Below, piece after piece: positions 1 through 8,371 of a stretch of 22,895 bases of DNA. The DNA is from Bacillota bacterium (GTDB lineage Bacteria; Bacillota_I; Bacilli_A; Izemoplasmatales; UBA1188). Where the stretch lies: the NCBI GenBank assembly GCA_023410715.1, contig JAEYPN010000002.1:1-22895 (forward strand). Direction: 5' to 3'. Under the pieces are notes generated by a model. The model saw only the letters and a program-made list of their open reading frames with translations, made no database searches and was not told where the DNA came from. A program made the translations under genes and the position numbers. Within the stretch, counting starts at the first letter, position 1. The number at the start of each line of letters is the position of its first letter.

Positions 1-59
1 GCATAGAAATATGTTATTATTGCTTTTTTTTTAATTAATAGCGCTTAAAATCATAACTA

Positions 60-110
60 TTCCAAAAGAAAAAGTACTACCTCTTGTTTTTATACAAAAA
101 ATAGTACTTT
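60..110 (-). terminator. Probable terminator of the lipase gene
   Basis: AAAGTACT at 71-78 and AGTACTTT at 103-110 form a perfect 8-bp inverted repeat. Read leftwards, the stem is followed by a T-rich run (complement of 60-73), as expected for an intrinsic terminator of the leftward gene that ends at 148. The loop is long (24 bases), so this is only a moderate call. Confidence 0.45.
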
Positions 111-122
111 GTCAACAATCTG

Positions 123-151
123 AAAGACGAAATTTTTTTCGTCTTTTTTAT
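123..151 (+). terminator. Intrinsic terminator reading rightwards
   Basis: AAAGACGAAA (123-132) and TTTCGTCTTT (137-146) make a 10-bp stem with a TTTT loop and a T-run to 149. The T-tail is on the right, so it best serves a gene ending left of the window. It overlaps the stop codon of the convergent lipase gene. Confidence 0.6.
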
Positions 152-1053
152 TTAACTAAAAAATTAATGATGTCTTGGTAAACTTTCTCATTATCTATTT
201 CATTTAAAACCTCATGACGCATATTTGCATATTCGATATGTGAAATATCTTTATATCCAATATTATAGAATATTTTAACAAGTTTTCTAACATCATTACC
301 ATAATTTGATAAGGCATCATCAAGTCCATTAATAAAAAGAAGTGGAGTATTTAAATTTGCTTTTTTGATGTTTTTCTTCTTGCATACGTAATTAATCCAT
401 TTATACATTTGTTTATAAGCATTAACTGTAAATGGTTGACCACAATCTTTTGCTTCTTTATAATATTTAACGATTTTCTCGTCATGAGTAATCCATTCAT
501 CTTTTGAATTAATCATATGATCTTTTAACATCTTGTTTGGCATACTATCCATGGAAATGTTTGATAAAAATTTAGAAATATAAAGATCATTATGAAATAG
601 TTTTAATATGTTACAGATAAACATTCCAAATGAAGTAATAAAACCACCCATGTAAGTTGTGCCACTAATTATCGCTTTACTAAAGTCATCTTTATAATCA
701 ATTAAGATTTTCCTAGCAATAAACGACCCCATCGAATGTCCAAGTAAAAAGTGTTGTGTTTTTGGGTATGTATCTTTTAGAAAATCTAGAGCTAAAGCAA
801 CTGACTCATCAGCTTCATTATTTTTAAAGTAAATATAATCATAAGTTTCAGCTGATTTTCCATGCCCTAAGATATCAAAACCAATTACATTATAATCATT
901 TTTAATTAGAAACTTCGCAAAGTCATGATAGCGACCAAAGTGTTCGCTCGCTCCATGAACAATTAATATCGCGGCTTTAGGATTTTTTACGTCATTATAA
1001 TTATATAAATGAATTTTAGACCCGCTTTTCGTTTCTTTAATAATTTCTTCCAT
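148..1053 (-). CDS. Alpha/beta hydrolase, monoacylglycerol lipase / lysophospholipase type
   Basis: A 301-residue serine hydrolase of the Hydrolase_4 (COG2267) family, which cleaves acyl esters of monoacylglycerols or lysophospholipids. Visible are the oxyanion-hole segment IVHGASEHFGRY (HG at 33-34), GHGKS (63-67), the nucleophile elbow GHSMG (105-109, Ser107), an acidic residue in GLDD (Asp245 or Asp246) and the catalytic His280 in MRHE. The length is normal and there is no signal peptide, so it is probably cytoplasmic or membrane-associated. The start is supported by GAGGG about 9 bases upstream on the same strand. It diverges from ssb and is probably a single-gene unit. The fold and the triad are clear; the exact substrate is inferred. 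Confidence 0.88.
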   Translation of the reverse strand: MEEIIKETKSGSKIHLYNYNDVKNPKAAILIVHGASEHFGRYHDFAKFLIKNDYNVIGFDILGHGKSAETYDYIYFKNNEADESVALALDFLKDTYPKTQHFLLGHSMGSFIARKILIDYKDDFSKAIISGTTYMGGFITSFGMFICNILKLFHNDLYISKFLSNISMDSMPNKMLKDHMINSKDEWITHDEKIVKYYKEAKDCGQPFTVNAYKQMYKWINYVCKKKNIKKANLNTPLLFINGLDDALSNYGNDVRKLVKIFYNIGYKDISHIEYANMRHEVLNEIDNEKVYQDIINFLVK

Positions 1054-1087
1054 ATGTCATCCCTCTTTCATTTTCTTTCTTATTTTC

Positions 1088-1093
1088 ATTATA
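1088..1093 (-). promoter_or_regulatory. Extended -10 of the lipase gene
   Basis: On the minus strand TATAAT is preceded by TG plus one base (TGTTATAAT), an extended -10 element about 35 bases before the start codon. I see no good -35 box. Confidence 0.45.
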
Positions 1094-1241
1094 ACATAAG
1101 AAATTTTATAAATTATAAAAATATACAAAAAACTTATGTTTTTGCGAAAAATATATACTTTTTAATTAATAAAATAGTTTATATATGTTAAATACTTAGA
1201 AAAGAGTTTTATTTTTTCTTTTTTTCATTTAATTATGTCAT

Positions 1242-1270
1242 TTGAATACAGGTGATATTTTGGTTAGAAT
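1242..1270 (+). promoter_or_regulatory. Promoter of ssb
   Basis: TTGAAT (1242-1247), a 17-base spacer and TAGAAT (1265-1270) put transcription start near 1277, just before the AAGGAGG site at 1281-1287. This shows that an in-frame ATG at 1242 lies inside the promoter and is not the real start of the gene. Confidence 0.55.
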
Positions 1271-1292
1271 ATATGTAAAAAAGGAGGAAGTT

Positions 1293-1649
1293 ATGATTAA
1301 TCAAATTACGTTAGTGGGAAGAATTGTCGATGATGTTGTTTTAAAGAATGTGAAAGAATCAGGTGTATCAGTTACTAAAATTCGTTTAGCTGTACAAAGA
1401 AATTTTAAAAATGCTGAAACGCTTGAATATGATACAGATTATATTAACTGTACCTTATGGGCTGGTATTGCCGAAGCAGCGTCACAATACTGTAAGAAAG
1501 GAAATGTTGTAGGGGTAAGGGGAAGACTCCAAAACAATGTGTTTACTTATCAAGATGATAAAAAATTTTATTATAATGATATTATTTGTGAGAAATTAAC
1601 TTTTATCTCAAGTAATGCAGAAAAGGCATTAGAAAAAGAAGAAGAATAG
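1293..1649 (+). CDS. ssb: Single-stranded DNA-binding protein, short form
   Basis: A 118-residue OB-fold protein that coats single-stranded DNA in replication, repair or recombination. The N-terminus MINQITLVGRI and the segments DYINCTLWAG and VGVRGRLQNN are characteristic of bacterial SSB. I chose ATG 1293 because AAGGAGG lies 5 bases upstream and the protein then begins as in other SSBs. It is shorter than the usual 150-175 residues: the flexible Gly/Pro/Gln linker and the conserved acidic tip (DDDIPF-like) are missing, and the protein ends in EKEEE. It may be a secondary SSB, for instance one linked to competence or a mobile element, rather than the replicative one, which is often encoded between rpsF and rpsR. 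It has its own promoter and terminator. Confidence 0.88.
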   Translation: MINQITLVGRIVDDVVLKNVKESGVSVTKIRLAVQRNFKNAETLEYDTDYINCTLWAGIAEAASQYCKKGNVVGVRGRLQNNVFTYQDDKKFYYNDIICEKLTFISSNAEKALEKEEE

Positions 1650-1659
1650 AAAATACTTT

Positions 1660-1691
1660 AACTACTATAAGTAATTTATAGTAGTTTTTTT
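1660..1691 (+). terminator. Intrinsic terminator after ssb
   Basis: AACTACTATAA (1660-1670) and TTATAGTAGTT (1676-1686) form a perfect 11-bp stem with a 5-base loop, followed by seven Ts. It separates ssb from the galactokinase operon. Confidence 0.85.
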
Positions 1692-1702
1692 ATAGTCAAA
1701 TG

Positions 1703-1711
1703 TGTTATACT
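1703..1711 (+). promoter_or_regulatory. Extended -10 for the galK operon
   Basis: TGTTATACT is an extended -10 (TG, one base, TATACT) directly after the ssb terminator. The -35 region is only a T-run. Transcription would begin near 1718 and leave an untranslated leader of about 84 bases. I recognise no riboswitch in that leader. Confidence 0.4.
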
Positions 1712-1801
1712 ATGTATAAGATATTTTAATATTACAAAGATTACTATATTTTAACAAACAAATTTTAAATATTACATAAATGGATATAAGAGGTATTAAG
1801 G

Positions 1802-2950
1802 ATGAATTATAAAGAGGAATTTAAATTAATTTTTGGTGAAAAAGAAACAAGACTTTTCTTTTCTCCTGGACGAGTAAATTTAATTGGTGAGCATATCGAT
1901 TACTGTGGTGGTAATGTTTTTCCTTTTGCGATTAATTATGGCACATATGGCGTTGTCGCAAAAAGAACTGATCAAAAGGTAAGAATTTTCTCAGGTAATT
2001 TTAAAGAACTGGGAATTATTGAATGTGATTTAGAGCATCTTGAGTATAAAAAAGAAGATGATTATGTCAATTATTTTAAAGGTATGATTAAAGAGATAAA
2101 AGACTTAAATTATGAAATAGATTGTGGTTTTGATTTATATGTGAGTGGCAATATTCCATCTGGTGGGGGCTTATCAAGTTCCGCTTCAGTCGAACTTTTA
2201 GTCGGTCATATTTTAAAAAGCCTTTATTCATTAAAGATAAGTGATCTAGATCTAGTTAAAATTGCAAAAAAATGTGAAAATGAATATATTGGTGTAAACT
2301 GTGGAATTATGGATCAGTTTGCGATTGGTATGGCTAAAGTTGATTATGCAACTTTACTTAATACTGCGAATTTAGATTTTGAATATGTTCCTTTTAATTT
2401 AGGTGATCACGTGATTGTGATAGGCAATACTAATAAGATTAGAAGATTACAAGAATCTAAATATAATGAAAGAAGAGAAGAAACTGAAATAGGTTTAAAG
2501 ATTATTAATCAAAGAATAAAAGTAAATAATTTATGTGAGTTATCAGTTGATGATGTGACTTTAAATAAAGATTTATTTGATGATGTGATTTTTAAACGTG
2601 TTATGCATGTTGTAAGTGAAAATAAGCGTGTAAATGATTCAGTTAATGCTTTATATAATAATGATTTAATTACGCTTGGTAAGCTTTTAAATGAATCACA
2701 TTATTCTTTAAAAAATAATTATGAAGTTACAGGTATTGAACTTGATACCATTCAAGAATTATTTATAAAATATGGAGCATTAGGGGCTAGAATGACTGGT
2801 GCTGGTTTTGGCGGATGTGCCATTGCCTTATTTAAAAATGAGAACCTAAGTGAGAAGTTAAAACTAATTAATCTAGAGTATAAAGATAAAATAGGTTATG
2901 AAGCATCATTTTACCTTGCTAAAACTTCAGATGGGACAAAAGAACTATGA
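1802..2950 (+). CDS. galK: Galactokinase
   Basis: A 382-residue GHMP-superfamily kinase that phosphorylates alpha-D-galactose at C1 with ATP, the entry step of the Leloir pathway. The galactokinase signature SPGRVNLIGEHIDY is at 21-34, the GHMP phosphate-binding loop SGGGLSSSAS at 120-129, the catalytic aspartate in CGIMDQF (Asp171), and the third GHMP motif ARMTGAGFGGC near residue 330. AAGAGG at 1788-1793 supports the start. Length is normal. Its TGA stop overlaps the epimerase start by 4 bases (ATGA), so the two are translationally coupled. No galT or galE lies in the window, so the rest of the pathway must be elsewhere or the product has another fate. Confidence 0.96.
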   Translation: MNYKEEFKLIFGEKETRLFFSPGRVNLIGEHIDYCGGNVFPFAINYGTYGVVAKRTDQKVRIFSGNFKELGIIECDLEHLEYKKEDDYVNYFKGMIKEIKDLNYEIDCGFDLYVSGNIPSGGGLSSSASVELLVGHILKSLYSLKISDLDLVKIAKKCENEYIGVNCGIMDQFAIGMAKVDYATLLNTANLDFEYVPFNLGDHVIVIGNTNKIRRLQESKYNERREETEIGLKIINQRIKVNNLCELSVDDVTLNKDLFDDVIFKRVMHVVSENKRVNDSVNALYNNDLITLGKLLNESHYSLKNNYEVTGIELDTIQELFIKYGALGARMTGAGFGGCAIALFKNENLSEKLKLINLEYKDKIGYEASFYLAKTSDGTKEL

Positions 2951-3945
2951 TTTACAAAACAGGATTTTTTCTTGATGATAAAGAAATAGAGATTATTGAA
3001 CTTAAAAATAATGAAGTAATCTTAAAACTTTTAAACATTGGAGCTTCAATTAAAGAATTATATACAAGAGACCATTTTGGCATTTTTGAAAACATTGTTT
3101 TAGGTTTTGAAAATTTATATGACTATATTGATAATGATGCATATTTTGGGGCGACAGTTGGACCTAACGCTGGAAGAATTGAAAATTCAAAAATGCTTAT
3201 TAATGATTATGAATATACTCTTGAAAATACCTATAAAAAGGTTTCTAACTTACATAGTGGAAGTGCTTCTTTTGCGTTTAAAGTTTTTGATTATAAAGAA
3301 TTTGATAATAAAGTAGAATTTACTTATCATCATAATGACTCTTTAGGCGGATTTCCGGGAAACATTTGTGTTAAGGTAACTTATACATTAAATAAAAATA
3401 TCTTGAAAATTGAATATGAGGGAACTAGTGATAAAGATACAGTCTTAAATATCACTAACCATAGTTATTTTAATTTATCAGGAAATGCAAAAGATACTGT
3501 TTTAAACGATAAATTATATGTTAATGCCTCAAAGTATGGGATAGTTGATAAAAACATGAATCTTATAAACTTTGAGGATGTAAGTGATACGCCATTTGAC
3601 TTTAGAGAAGAAAAAGTTTTAAATCAACCAATAAAAGATTTAAGAAAGATGAGACTTGTAACAAAAGGGTTGGATAACACCTTTAATCTTGACGGAAATC
3701 ATGCGGTTAAATATTCATCAGTTAATGGTAGGATATTAAATGTTTACACCTCTTATCCAAATATAGTTATTTATTCAGGCAATTTTCCATGTAAACAAAA
3801 CCTATTAAATGGTAATAAAATGAAGATGCATGATGGTATTTGTTTCGAATGTCAGTATCAGCCAAATAGCATAAATAAAGATCAAAAAGCATTACTTAAG
3901 AAAGATACAAAATATTATAATTACATTGAATATCATTTTAACTAG
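2947..3945 (+). CDS. galM: Aldose 1-epimerase (mutarotase)
   Basis: A 332-residue aldose 1-epimerase that interconverts beta- and alpha-anomers of galactose (or glucose) and supplies the alpha-anomer that galactokinase uses. The family motifs are present: PNAGRIEN (73-80), NLHSG with a conserved His103, TNHSYFNLSG with the catalytic acid His172, GLDNTF, and FECQYQPNS with the catalytic base Glu301. The ATGA overlap with galK supports the start. galM is used for functional similarity; some family members act on other aldoses or on hexose-6-phosphates, but the galK neighbour favours galactose. Confidence 0.93.
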   Translation: MIYKTGFFLDDKEIEIIELKNNEVILKLLNIGASIKELYTRDHFGIFENIVLGFENLYDYIDNDAYFGATVGPNAGRIENSKMLINDYEYTLENTYKKVSNLHSGSASFAFKVFDYKEFDNKVEFTYHHNDSLGGFPGNICVKVTYTLNKNILKIEYEGTSDKDTVLNITNHSYFNLSGNAKDTVLNDKLYVNASKYGIVDKNMNLINFEDVSDTPFDFREEKVLNQPIKDLRKMRLVTKGLDNTFNLDGNHAVKYSSVNGRILNVYTSYPNIVIYSGNFPCKQNLLNGNKMKMHDGICFECQYQPNSINKDQKALLKKDTKYYNYIEYHFN

Positions 3946-3954
3946 AGGAGCTAT

Positions 3955-4836
3955 ATGAAACAGTATTTAGAGTTACTTAAAACTATTTTAGAAAAAGGCG
4001 AAAAGAAATGTGACAGGACTGGAACCGGGACAATTTCTTATTTTGGTTACCAGATGCGATTTAATTTAAATGATGGATTCCCGCTTTTAACAACAAAAAA
4101 AGTTCATTTAAGATCAATTATTGAAGAGCTTTTATGGTTTATTAAAGGTGATACTAATATTAAGTATTTAGTTGAAAGAGACGTTAAAATCTGGAATGAC
4201 TGGCCTTACGCAAAATACGTAAAAAGTAGTGACTATAAAGGCGAATCAATGGAAGAATTTATAGAAAAGATTAAAAATGATGACGATTTTGCTTTAAAAT
4301 ATGGGAAATTAGGTCCTGTTTATGGTGAACAATGGCGAGCTTTTCAAGGATATAATGGTGAAATATTTGATCAGTTAAAATGGGTTATAGATGAGATTAG
4401 AAATAACCCAGATAGTAGAAGATTAATCGTTTCAAGTTGGAATGCACCAGCTATCAAATATATGGCTTTACCACCATGTCATATGATGTTTCAATTTTAT
4501 GTGTCTGGAAACAAGCTATCACTTCAGCTATATCAAAGAAGCGCTGATACCTTTTTAGGTGTGCCATTTAATATTGCAAGCTATGCATTGCTTTTAATGA
4601 TGGTTGCGAAAATTACCAATCTTGAACCATATGAATTTGTTCATACAATTGGTGATGCGCATATTTATTTAGACCATTTGGATCAGGTGAATAAGCAATT
4701 ATCACGTGAACCAAGAGGCCTTCCAAAGATGATTATTTTAGGTGAACAAAAAGAAATTGAAGATTTTAAAATTGATGATTTTGTGCTTGAAGGATATGAT
4801 CCTCATAAAGGAATAAAAGCGAAGGTGAGTGTATGA
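3955..4836 (+). CDS. thyA: Thymidylate synthase
   Basis: A 293-residue folate-dependent thymidylate synthase that methylates dUMP to dTMP with methylene-tetrahydrofolate. Diagnostic segments are RTGTGTISYFGYQMRF (21-36), FPLLTTKKVH (42-51), ELLWFIKGDTN, the catalytic cysteine in ALPPCHMMFQF (Cys175), YQRSADTFLGVPFN and HTIGDAHIY. Length is normal. AGAGGAG (3944-3950) overlaps the epimerase stop codon and lies 4 bases before ATG. The gene ends in an ATGA overlap with folA, the usual partner, because ThyA makes the dihydrofolate that DHFR recycles. Confidence 0.98.
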   Translation: MKQYLELLKTILEKGEKKCDRTGTGTISYFGYQMRFNLNDGFPLLTTKKVHLRSIIEELLWFIKGDTNIKYLVERDVKIWNDWPYAKYVKSSDYKGESMEEFIEKIKNDDDFALKYGKLGPVYGEQWRAFQGYNGEIFDQLKWVIDEIRNNPDSRRLIVSSWNAPAIKYMALPPCHMMFQFYVSGNKLSLQLYQRSADTFLGVPFNIASYALLLMMVAKITNLEPYEFVHTIGDAHIYLDHLDQVNKQLSREPRGLPKMIILGEQKEIEDFKIDDFVLEGYDPHKGIKAKVSV

Positions 4837-5297
4837 TTAGTGTAATACTTGCGACTGATAAAAATTCTTTAATTGGCAAAAATAATTTGCTTCCTTGGCA
4901 TTATAAAGAAGATTTAGCCTTCTTTAAAAAGGTGACCTTGAATAAAATAGTAGTGATGGGTAGAAAGACCTTTGAATCAATTTTAACGACTAATAAAAAG
5001 CCATTATCTGAAAGAACAAATGTTGTTTGTTCTAAAGAAGAGTACTCTTATCCTGGGGTTATTGTTATTAACGACTTATTTAGATATTTAGAAGAAAATA
5101 AAGAAAAGGATATTTTTATAATTGGTGGCAAAAGTATTTATGAAATTACTTTACCTATTTGTGATTATCTTTATGTGACCCATATCAATAAAGAACATGA
5201 AGGAGACCAATATCTGCATATTGACTATAAAAAATTTAAGTTATTAGAAAGGCAAGAGTCAGGAATTTTAACTTTTGCAAAGTATCAAAGAATATGA
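4833..5297 (+). CDS. folA: Dihydrofolate reductase
   Basis: A 154-residue NADPH-dependent dihydrofolate reductase that regenerates tetrahydrofolate after thymidylate synthesis. It shows LLPWHYKEDLAFFK, with Asp27 at the position of the substrate-binding acid, VVMGRKTFESI for the NADPH site and IFIIGGKSIYE for the second cofactor loop. Length is normal. The start overlaps the thyA stop by 4 bases and the stop overlaps the next gene by 4 bases, so translation is coupled on both sides. It is a single-domain enzyme separate from ThyA, as in most bacteria. Confidence 0.97.
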   Translation: MISVILATDKNSLIGKNNLLPWHYKEDLAFFKKVTLNKIVVMGRKTFESILTTNKKPLSERTNVVCSKEEYSYPGVIVINDLFRYLEENKEKDIFIIGGKSIYEITLPICDYLYVTHINKEHEGDQYLHIDYKKFKLLERQESGILTFAKYQRI

Positions 5298-6094
5298 AAT
5301 TCTTAAAATATAATCTTTTATTTTCTTTTATATATACTTTTCTTTTATCATTTAGTATTGGATTTACATATACTCAATTTTTAGATTACTTATGGACAAT
5401 TTTGCTTTTTATTTCTTCATTACCTGCTTTTATTATTATCCTAGCAATAATCTTGTTTTTACGTCTTTATGTCTTTAAAAAGCCTAAAACAAATACGCTA
5501 AGCGCACATAGATTTATTACGGAGTTTGCGGAATATGTTTTATTGTTATATGGCATAAGGATTAGCTTTATTAATAAAGAATTATTACCAAAGGATAAAA
5601 ATTTTGTAATTGTATCTAACCATGAACATAATTTAGATTCGTTTATTATTAAAGTATTATTTAAGGATTATCCTTTAAGCTTTATTTGTAAGGATACTCC
5701 ATTTAAATATCCAGTATTATCCGCTATATTAAAGTATTTAGGAGTTGTACCGATGGATAGAACAAGCGATAGGTCATCCTTAAAAGGTATTTTAGCTGGT
5801 ATTGAAAAACTAAAGGAAGGTCAGCCGGTAGCAATTTACCCAGAGGGACATAGAAGTAAAAAAAGAGAGATGAATGAATTTAAAGCGGGGGCATTTAAAC
5901 TAGCAATGAAACCAAAAGCAAGTATCTTAGTATTAAGAATTAAAGATACTTATAAATTCAAAGAGAAAAAATTCTTGGCGATTAAAAGGTGTTCAGTTGA
6001 AGTGTTAGCCCTACTTCAACCTGAATTCTATGAAAATATGGATTCAATTGAGCTTTCAAATTATACCCAAAATTTAATAAAGAAGGATTTATAA
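5294..6094 (+). CDS. PlsC-type 1-acyl-glycerol-3-phosphate acyltransferase
   Basis: A 266-residue membrane acyltransferase of the PlsC/LPLAT family, expected to acylate lysophosphatidic acid to phosphatidic acid. Two hydrophobic N-terminal segments (about 8-26 and 32-60) anchor it. The catalytic HX4D motif is NHEHNLD (His110, Asp115), a substrate-binding block is VVPMDR, and the YPEGHRS motif is at 182-188. The start overlaps folA (ATGA) and the stop overlaps the next gene by one base (TAATG). A second PlsC-like protein is encoded at 16659, so one of the two may acylate another acceptor. The motifs fix the family; the acceptor is inferred. Confidence 0.88.
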   Translation: MKFLKYNLLFSFIYTFLLSFSIGFTYTQFLDYLWTILLFISSLPAFIIILAIILFLRLYVFKKPKTNTLSAHRFITEFAEYVLLLYGIRISFINKELLPKDKNFVIVSNHEHNLDSFIIKVLFKDYPLSFICKDTPFKYPVLSAILKYLGVVPMDRTSDRSSLKGILAGIEKLKEGQPVAIYPEGHRSKKREMNEFKAGAFKLAMKPKASILVLRIKDTYKFKEKKFLAIKRCSVEVLALLQPEFYENMDSIELSNYTQNLIKKDL

Positions 6095-7368
6095 TGAAAA
6101 AGAAAACATTAATATTTTTAATGCTATTTAGTGCAGTACTATTAATAGTTACTGGATGTAAGCCAGTTAATACATCAAAATATACAACTAAAACTTCATC
6201 AAAAATTACGTCAAGTAGTGTATTAACTAGTATCAAACCAACAGATGCATTATCTAGTACTAAAAAAGAAAGTACAACATTAAGCAGTGTAACTTCTAAA
6301 AGTACGATTAAAAGCACGACAGAAACAACTAAGGTTAGTACAACAAAAAAAATAACATCGGGGATTAGAACAACTTTAACAACGATTAAGTCAACGACTG
6401 AACCAACAACCTTAACTGTTACCCTAAAAGAAAAACAAACTGCATTAGGTAATAAAAGCTGTAGTGAGCTTGAAGTTGTTTTTTTAAACTTAATCAGTGG
6501 TGGTAAGCAACAAATCGGTGATTCGATATATATTGGCTGTGATGATGTTGATATCATAATTGATGGCGGTATTCAAGGAGTTGGAACGGAGACTGTTGTT
6601 CCTTTCTTAAAAGAAAAGGTAACTGATAAAAAAATTGAATTAATAATTACAACTCATAATGATAATGATCACATTGGGGGAATGGTTGGATTATCAAATA
6701 AAGAAGGAATTTTGACGATCAAAGATTTTACTTATGAGTATATTGTTGATAGTGGTGTTACTGCTACAACCGCAATTTATAGTAAATATTTAACGGCTTT
6801 AGAAAGTGCAAAAACTAATGGTGGAAAATATTGTTCATATAAGAATATGTTTGAAGGAACATCTACTTGTCCAAATGAATTTTATTTAGGTACTTTGGGA
6901 GTGCTTAAGATTTTAGATACAAAAATGTATGATTTAAAACTAAGCGATGTTAATGAGTATTCAGTTCCTGCAATTTTAATTCATGGTGAAAAGAAAATTT
7001 TACTTTGTGGAGACGCAGAATCAAAGGCAGAAGATGTTTTAATTAAGATGAATCTTGGTCATGTCGATGTTTTTAAAGCAAATCATCATGGCTCACCAAC
7101 TTCAAATAAAATTAATTTATTAGATTCGATAACTCCAGATTATGTAATTATCTCTGCATCGGAGTCAAATTCATATAACCTACCAAAAAAGACAATTGTT
7201 GCACGATTTGCATTATATACGCAAAATGTTTATGCAACCTTCCTTTCTGGTAATATTACGGTTATTTCAGATGGAACTAATATTTTTGTAAATGGGGAAA
7301 GTGAGTTAACAAAAGTACAAGAATCTAATTGGTATTATAAAGATATTGCTAATAATCCACGTCCATAG
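6094..7368 (+). CDS. Surface lipoprotein with ComEC-like metallo-beta-lactamase domain
   Basis: A 424-residue predicted lipoprotein. The signal peptide (1-21) ends in the lipobox VTGC with Cys22 as lipidation site. Residues 28-110 are a Ser/Thr-rich stalk. The rest is a metallo-beta-lactamase fold of the ComEC/Rec2 type: a strand ending in IIDGG, the metal-binding THNDNDHIGG (His188, Asp190, Asp192, His193), LLCGDAE (Asp307) and KANHHGS (His331, His332). Related domains in ComEC are proposed to be extracellular nucleases or phosphodiesterases; here the domain stands outside the cell without the ComEC channel. The substrate is not known; nucleic acid or a lipid-linked phosphate would be reasonable. 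AGAAGG at 6081-6086 and the coupled TAATG support the start. Confidence 0.85.
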   Translation: MKKKTLIFLMLFSAVLLIVTGCKPVNTSKYTTKTSSKITSSSVLTSIKPTDALSSTKKESTTLSSVTSKSTIKSTTETTKVSTTKKITSGIRTTLTTIKSTTEPTTLTVTLKEKQTALGNKSCSELEVVFLNLISGGKQQIGDSIYIGCDDVDIIIDGGIQGVGTETVVPFLKEKVTDKKIELIITTHNDNDHIGGMVGLSNKEGILTIKDFTYEYIVDSGVTATTAIYSKYLTALESAKTNGGKYCSYKNMFEGTSTCPNEFYLGTLGVLKILDTKMYDLKLSDVNEYSVPAILIHGEKKILLCGDAESKAEDVLIKMNLGHVDVFKANHHGSPTSNKINLLDSITPDYVIISASESNSYNLPKKTIVARFALYTQNVYATFLSGNITVISDGTNIFVNGESELTKVQESNWYYKDIANNPRP

Positions 7369-7377
7369 GAGGAATTA

Positions 7378-8214
7378 ATGAGAGAATTTCAGCTGGATAT
7401 TTTAAGAGCGTTACAAGAATGGATTAATCCTGCATTTACTTTTATTTTTAACTTTTTTACGCTTTTTGGCGAGGAACTTATAGCTATTGCGGTTATTGGT
7501 TTTATATACTGGTGTAAGAATAAAGAAACAGGAAAAAAGATTGGCATTACTGTATTATTTAGTATTTGTGTAAATAATATTTTAAAAGGGATCTTTATGG
7601 TGGAAAGACCAAAAGAAATTGAAGGAATTAAACTTTTAAAACCATCAACTGCGACTGGTACTTCATTTCCATCTGGACATTCACAGTCAGCTTCTGCGGT
7701 ATTTTATAGCATTGCTTTTAAACTTAAAAGGAAATGGTTTTATGTCTTATCAACAGTGATTGTTTTACTTGTAATGTTATCAAGATTATATCTGGGATGT
7801 CATTTTCCACTTGATGTCATTGTTGGTGCGCTTTTAGGCTTTATTATTGCCTTTATATTATCTAAAGTATTTGATAAAGTTAAAAATACTAATTTATTAT
7901 TTATTGTTTTAATACTTATAGTAACACCATTTATCTTTATTTTTAAAAGTGATGACGCTTTTAAAATGTATGGAGCCATAACAGGAACAGTCTTAGGTTT
8001 TTTTATTGAAGAGAGATTTGTTAAATTTACTCAACATAAAATTATTTGGAAGAATTCCGTTCGGTTAATATTAGGTGTATTGATTGCGTTTGGTCTACTT
8101 CAGACTAAAAAACTTTTACCACTTGAACCATTTTTCTATTTTATAAGATATTTTGTAACGACGCTAATAGCGATTGCAATTTATCCAATGTTATTTAAAA
8201 TGTTAAAAATATAA
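7378..8214 (+). CDS. PAP2-family membrane phosphatase
   Basis: A 278-residue multi-pass membrane protein with the complete three-part PAP2 phosphatase signature: KX6RP (Lys70 to Arg77-Pro78, KGIFMVERP), PSGH (98-101) and SRX5HX3D (Ser135-Arg136, His142, Asp146). Such enzymes remove phosphate from phosphatidic acid, phosphatidylglycerophosphate or undecaprenyl diphosphate on the outer membrane face. Several hydrophobic segments follow the catalytic domain, more than in the smallest PAP2 enzymes. AGGAGG (7367-7372) overlaps the previous stop codon and fixes the start. It is the last gene of the operon, directly before a strong terminator. With the acyltransferase upstream, a role in phospholipid turnover is likely. 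Confidence 0.9.
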   Translation: MREFQLDILRALQEWINPAFTFIFNFFTLFGEELIAIAVIGFIYWCKNKETGKKIGITVLFSICVNNILKGIFMVERPKEIEGIKLLKPSTATGTSFPSGHSQSASAVFYSIAFKLKRKWFYVLSTVIVLLVMLSRLYLGCHFPLDVIVGALLGFIIAFILSKVFDKVKNTNLLFIVLILIVTPFIFIFKSDDAFKMYGAITGTVLGFFIEERFVKFTQHKIIWKNSVRLILGVLIAFGLLQTKKLLPLEPFFYFIRYFVTTLIAIAIYPMLFKMLKI

Positions 8215-8220
8215 ATATTT

Positions 8221-8260
8221 AAAGTTTGATTTTATTAAAATAGTACAATCAAACTTTTTT
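8221..8260 (+). terminator. Terminator of the galK-to-PAP2 operon
   Basis: AAAGTTTGATT (8221-8231) pairs perfectly with AATCAAACTTT (8247-8257) across a 15-base loop, and the T-run continues to 8260. Confidence 0.85.
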
Positions 8261-8280
8261 CAAATAATTATCTTTTTTTA

Positions 8281-8340
8281 CGAAATATTTTCGCTTTTTA
8301 AAACAAAAACGTTTTATTTTTAGTAAAAATGGGGTATAAT
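8281..8340 (+). promoter_or_regulatory. Promoter and CG-centred operator of the lacI-type/pdp operon
   Basis: A perfect -10 TATAAT (8335-8340) lies about 30 bases before the regulator start. The palindrome AAAACGTTTT (8306-8315) overlaps the -35 zone (8312-8317). A central CG in an even palindrome is typical of LacI-family operators, so autoregulation is likely. A second inverted repeat, CGAAA-TAT-TTTCG (8281-8293), lies 12 bases upstream and could be a further binding site. Confidence 0.55.
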
Positions 8341-8371
8341 GTAATAGATAGTTAAAAAAAGAGGTGTAGAT

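Noticed and set aside
5982..6557. Leftward frame of 191 codons
   Set aside because: It is the mirror of the Ser/Thr-rich lipoprotein start; repetitive Val/Leu composition and no ribosome site.
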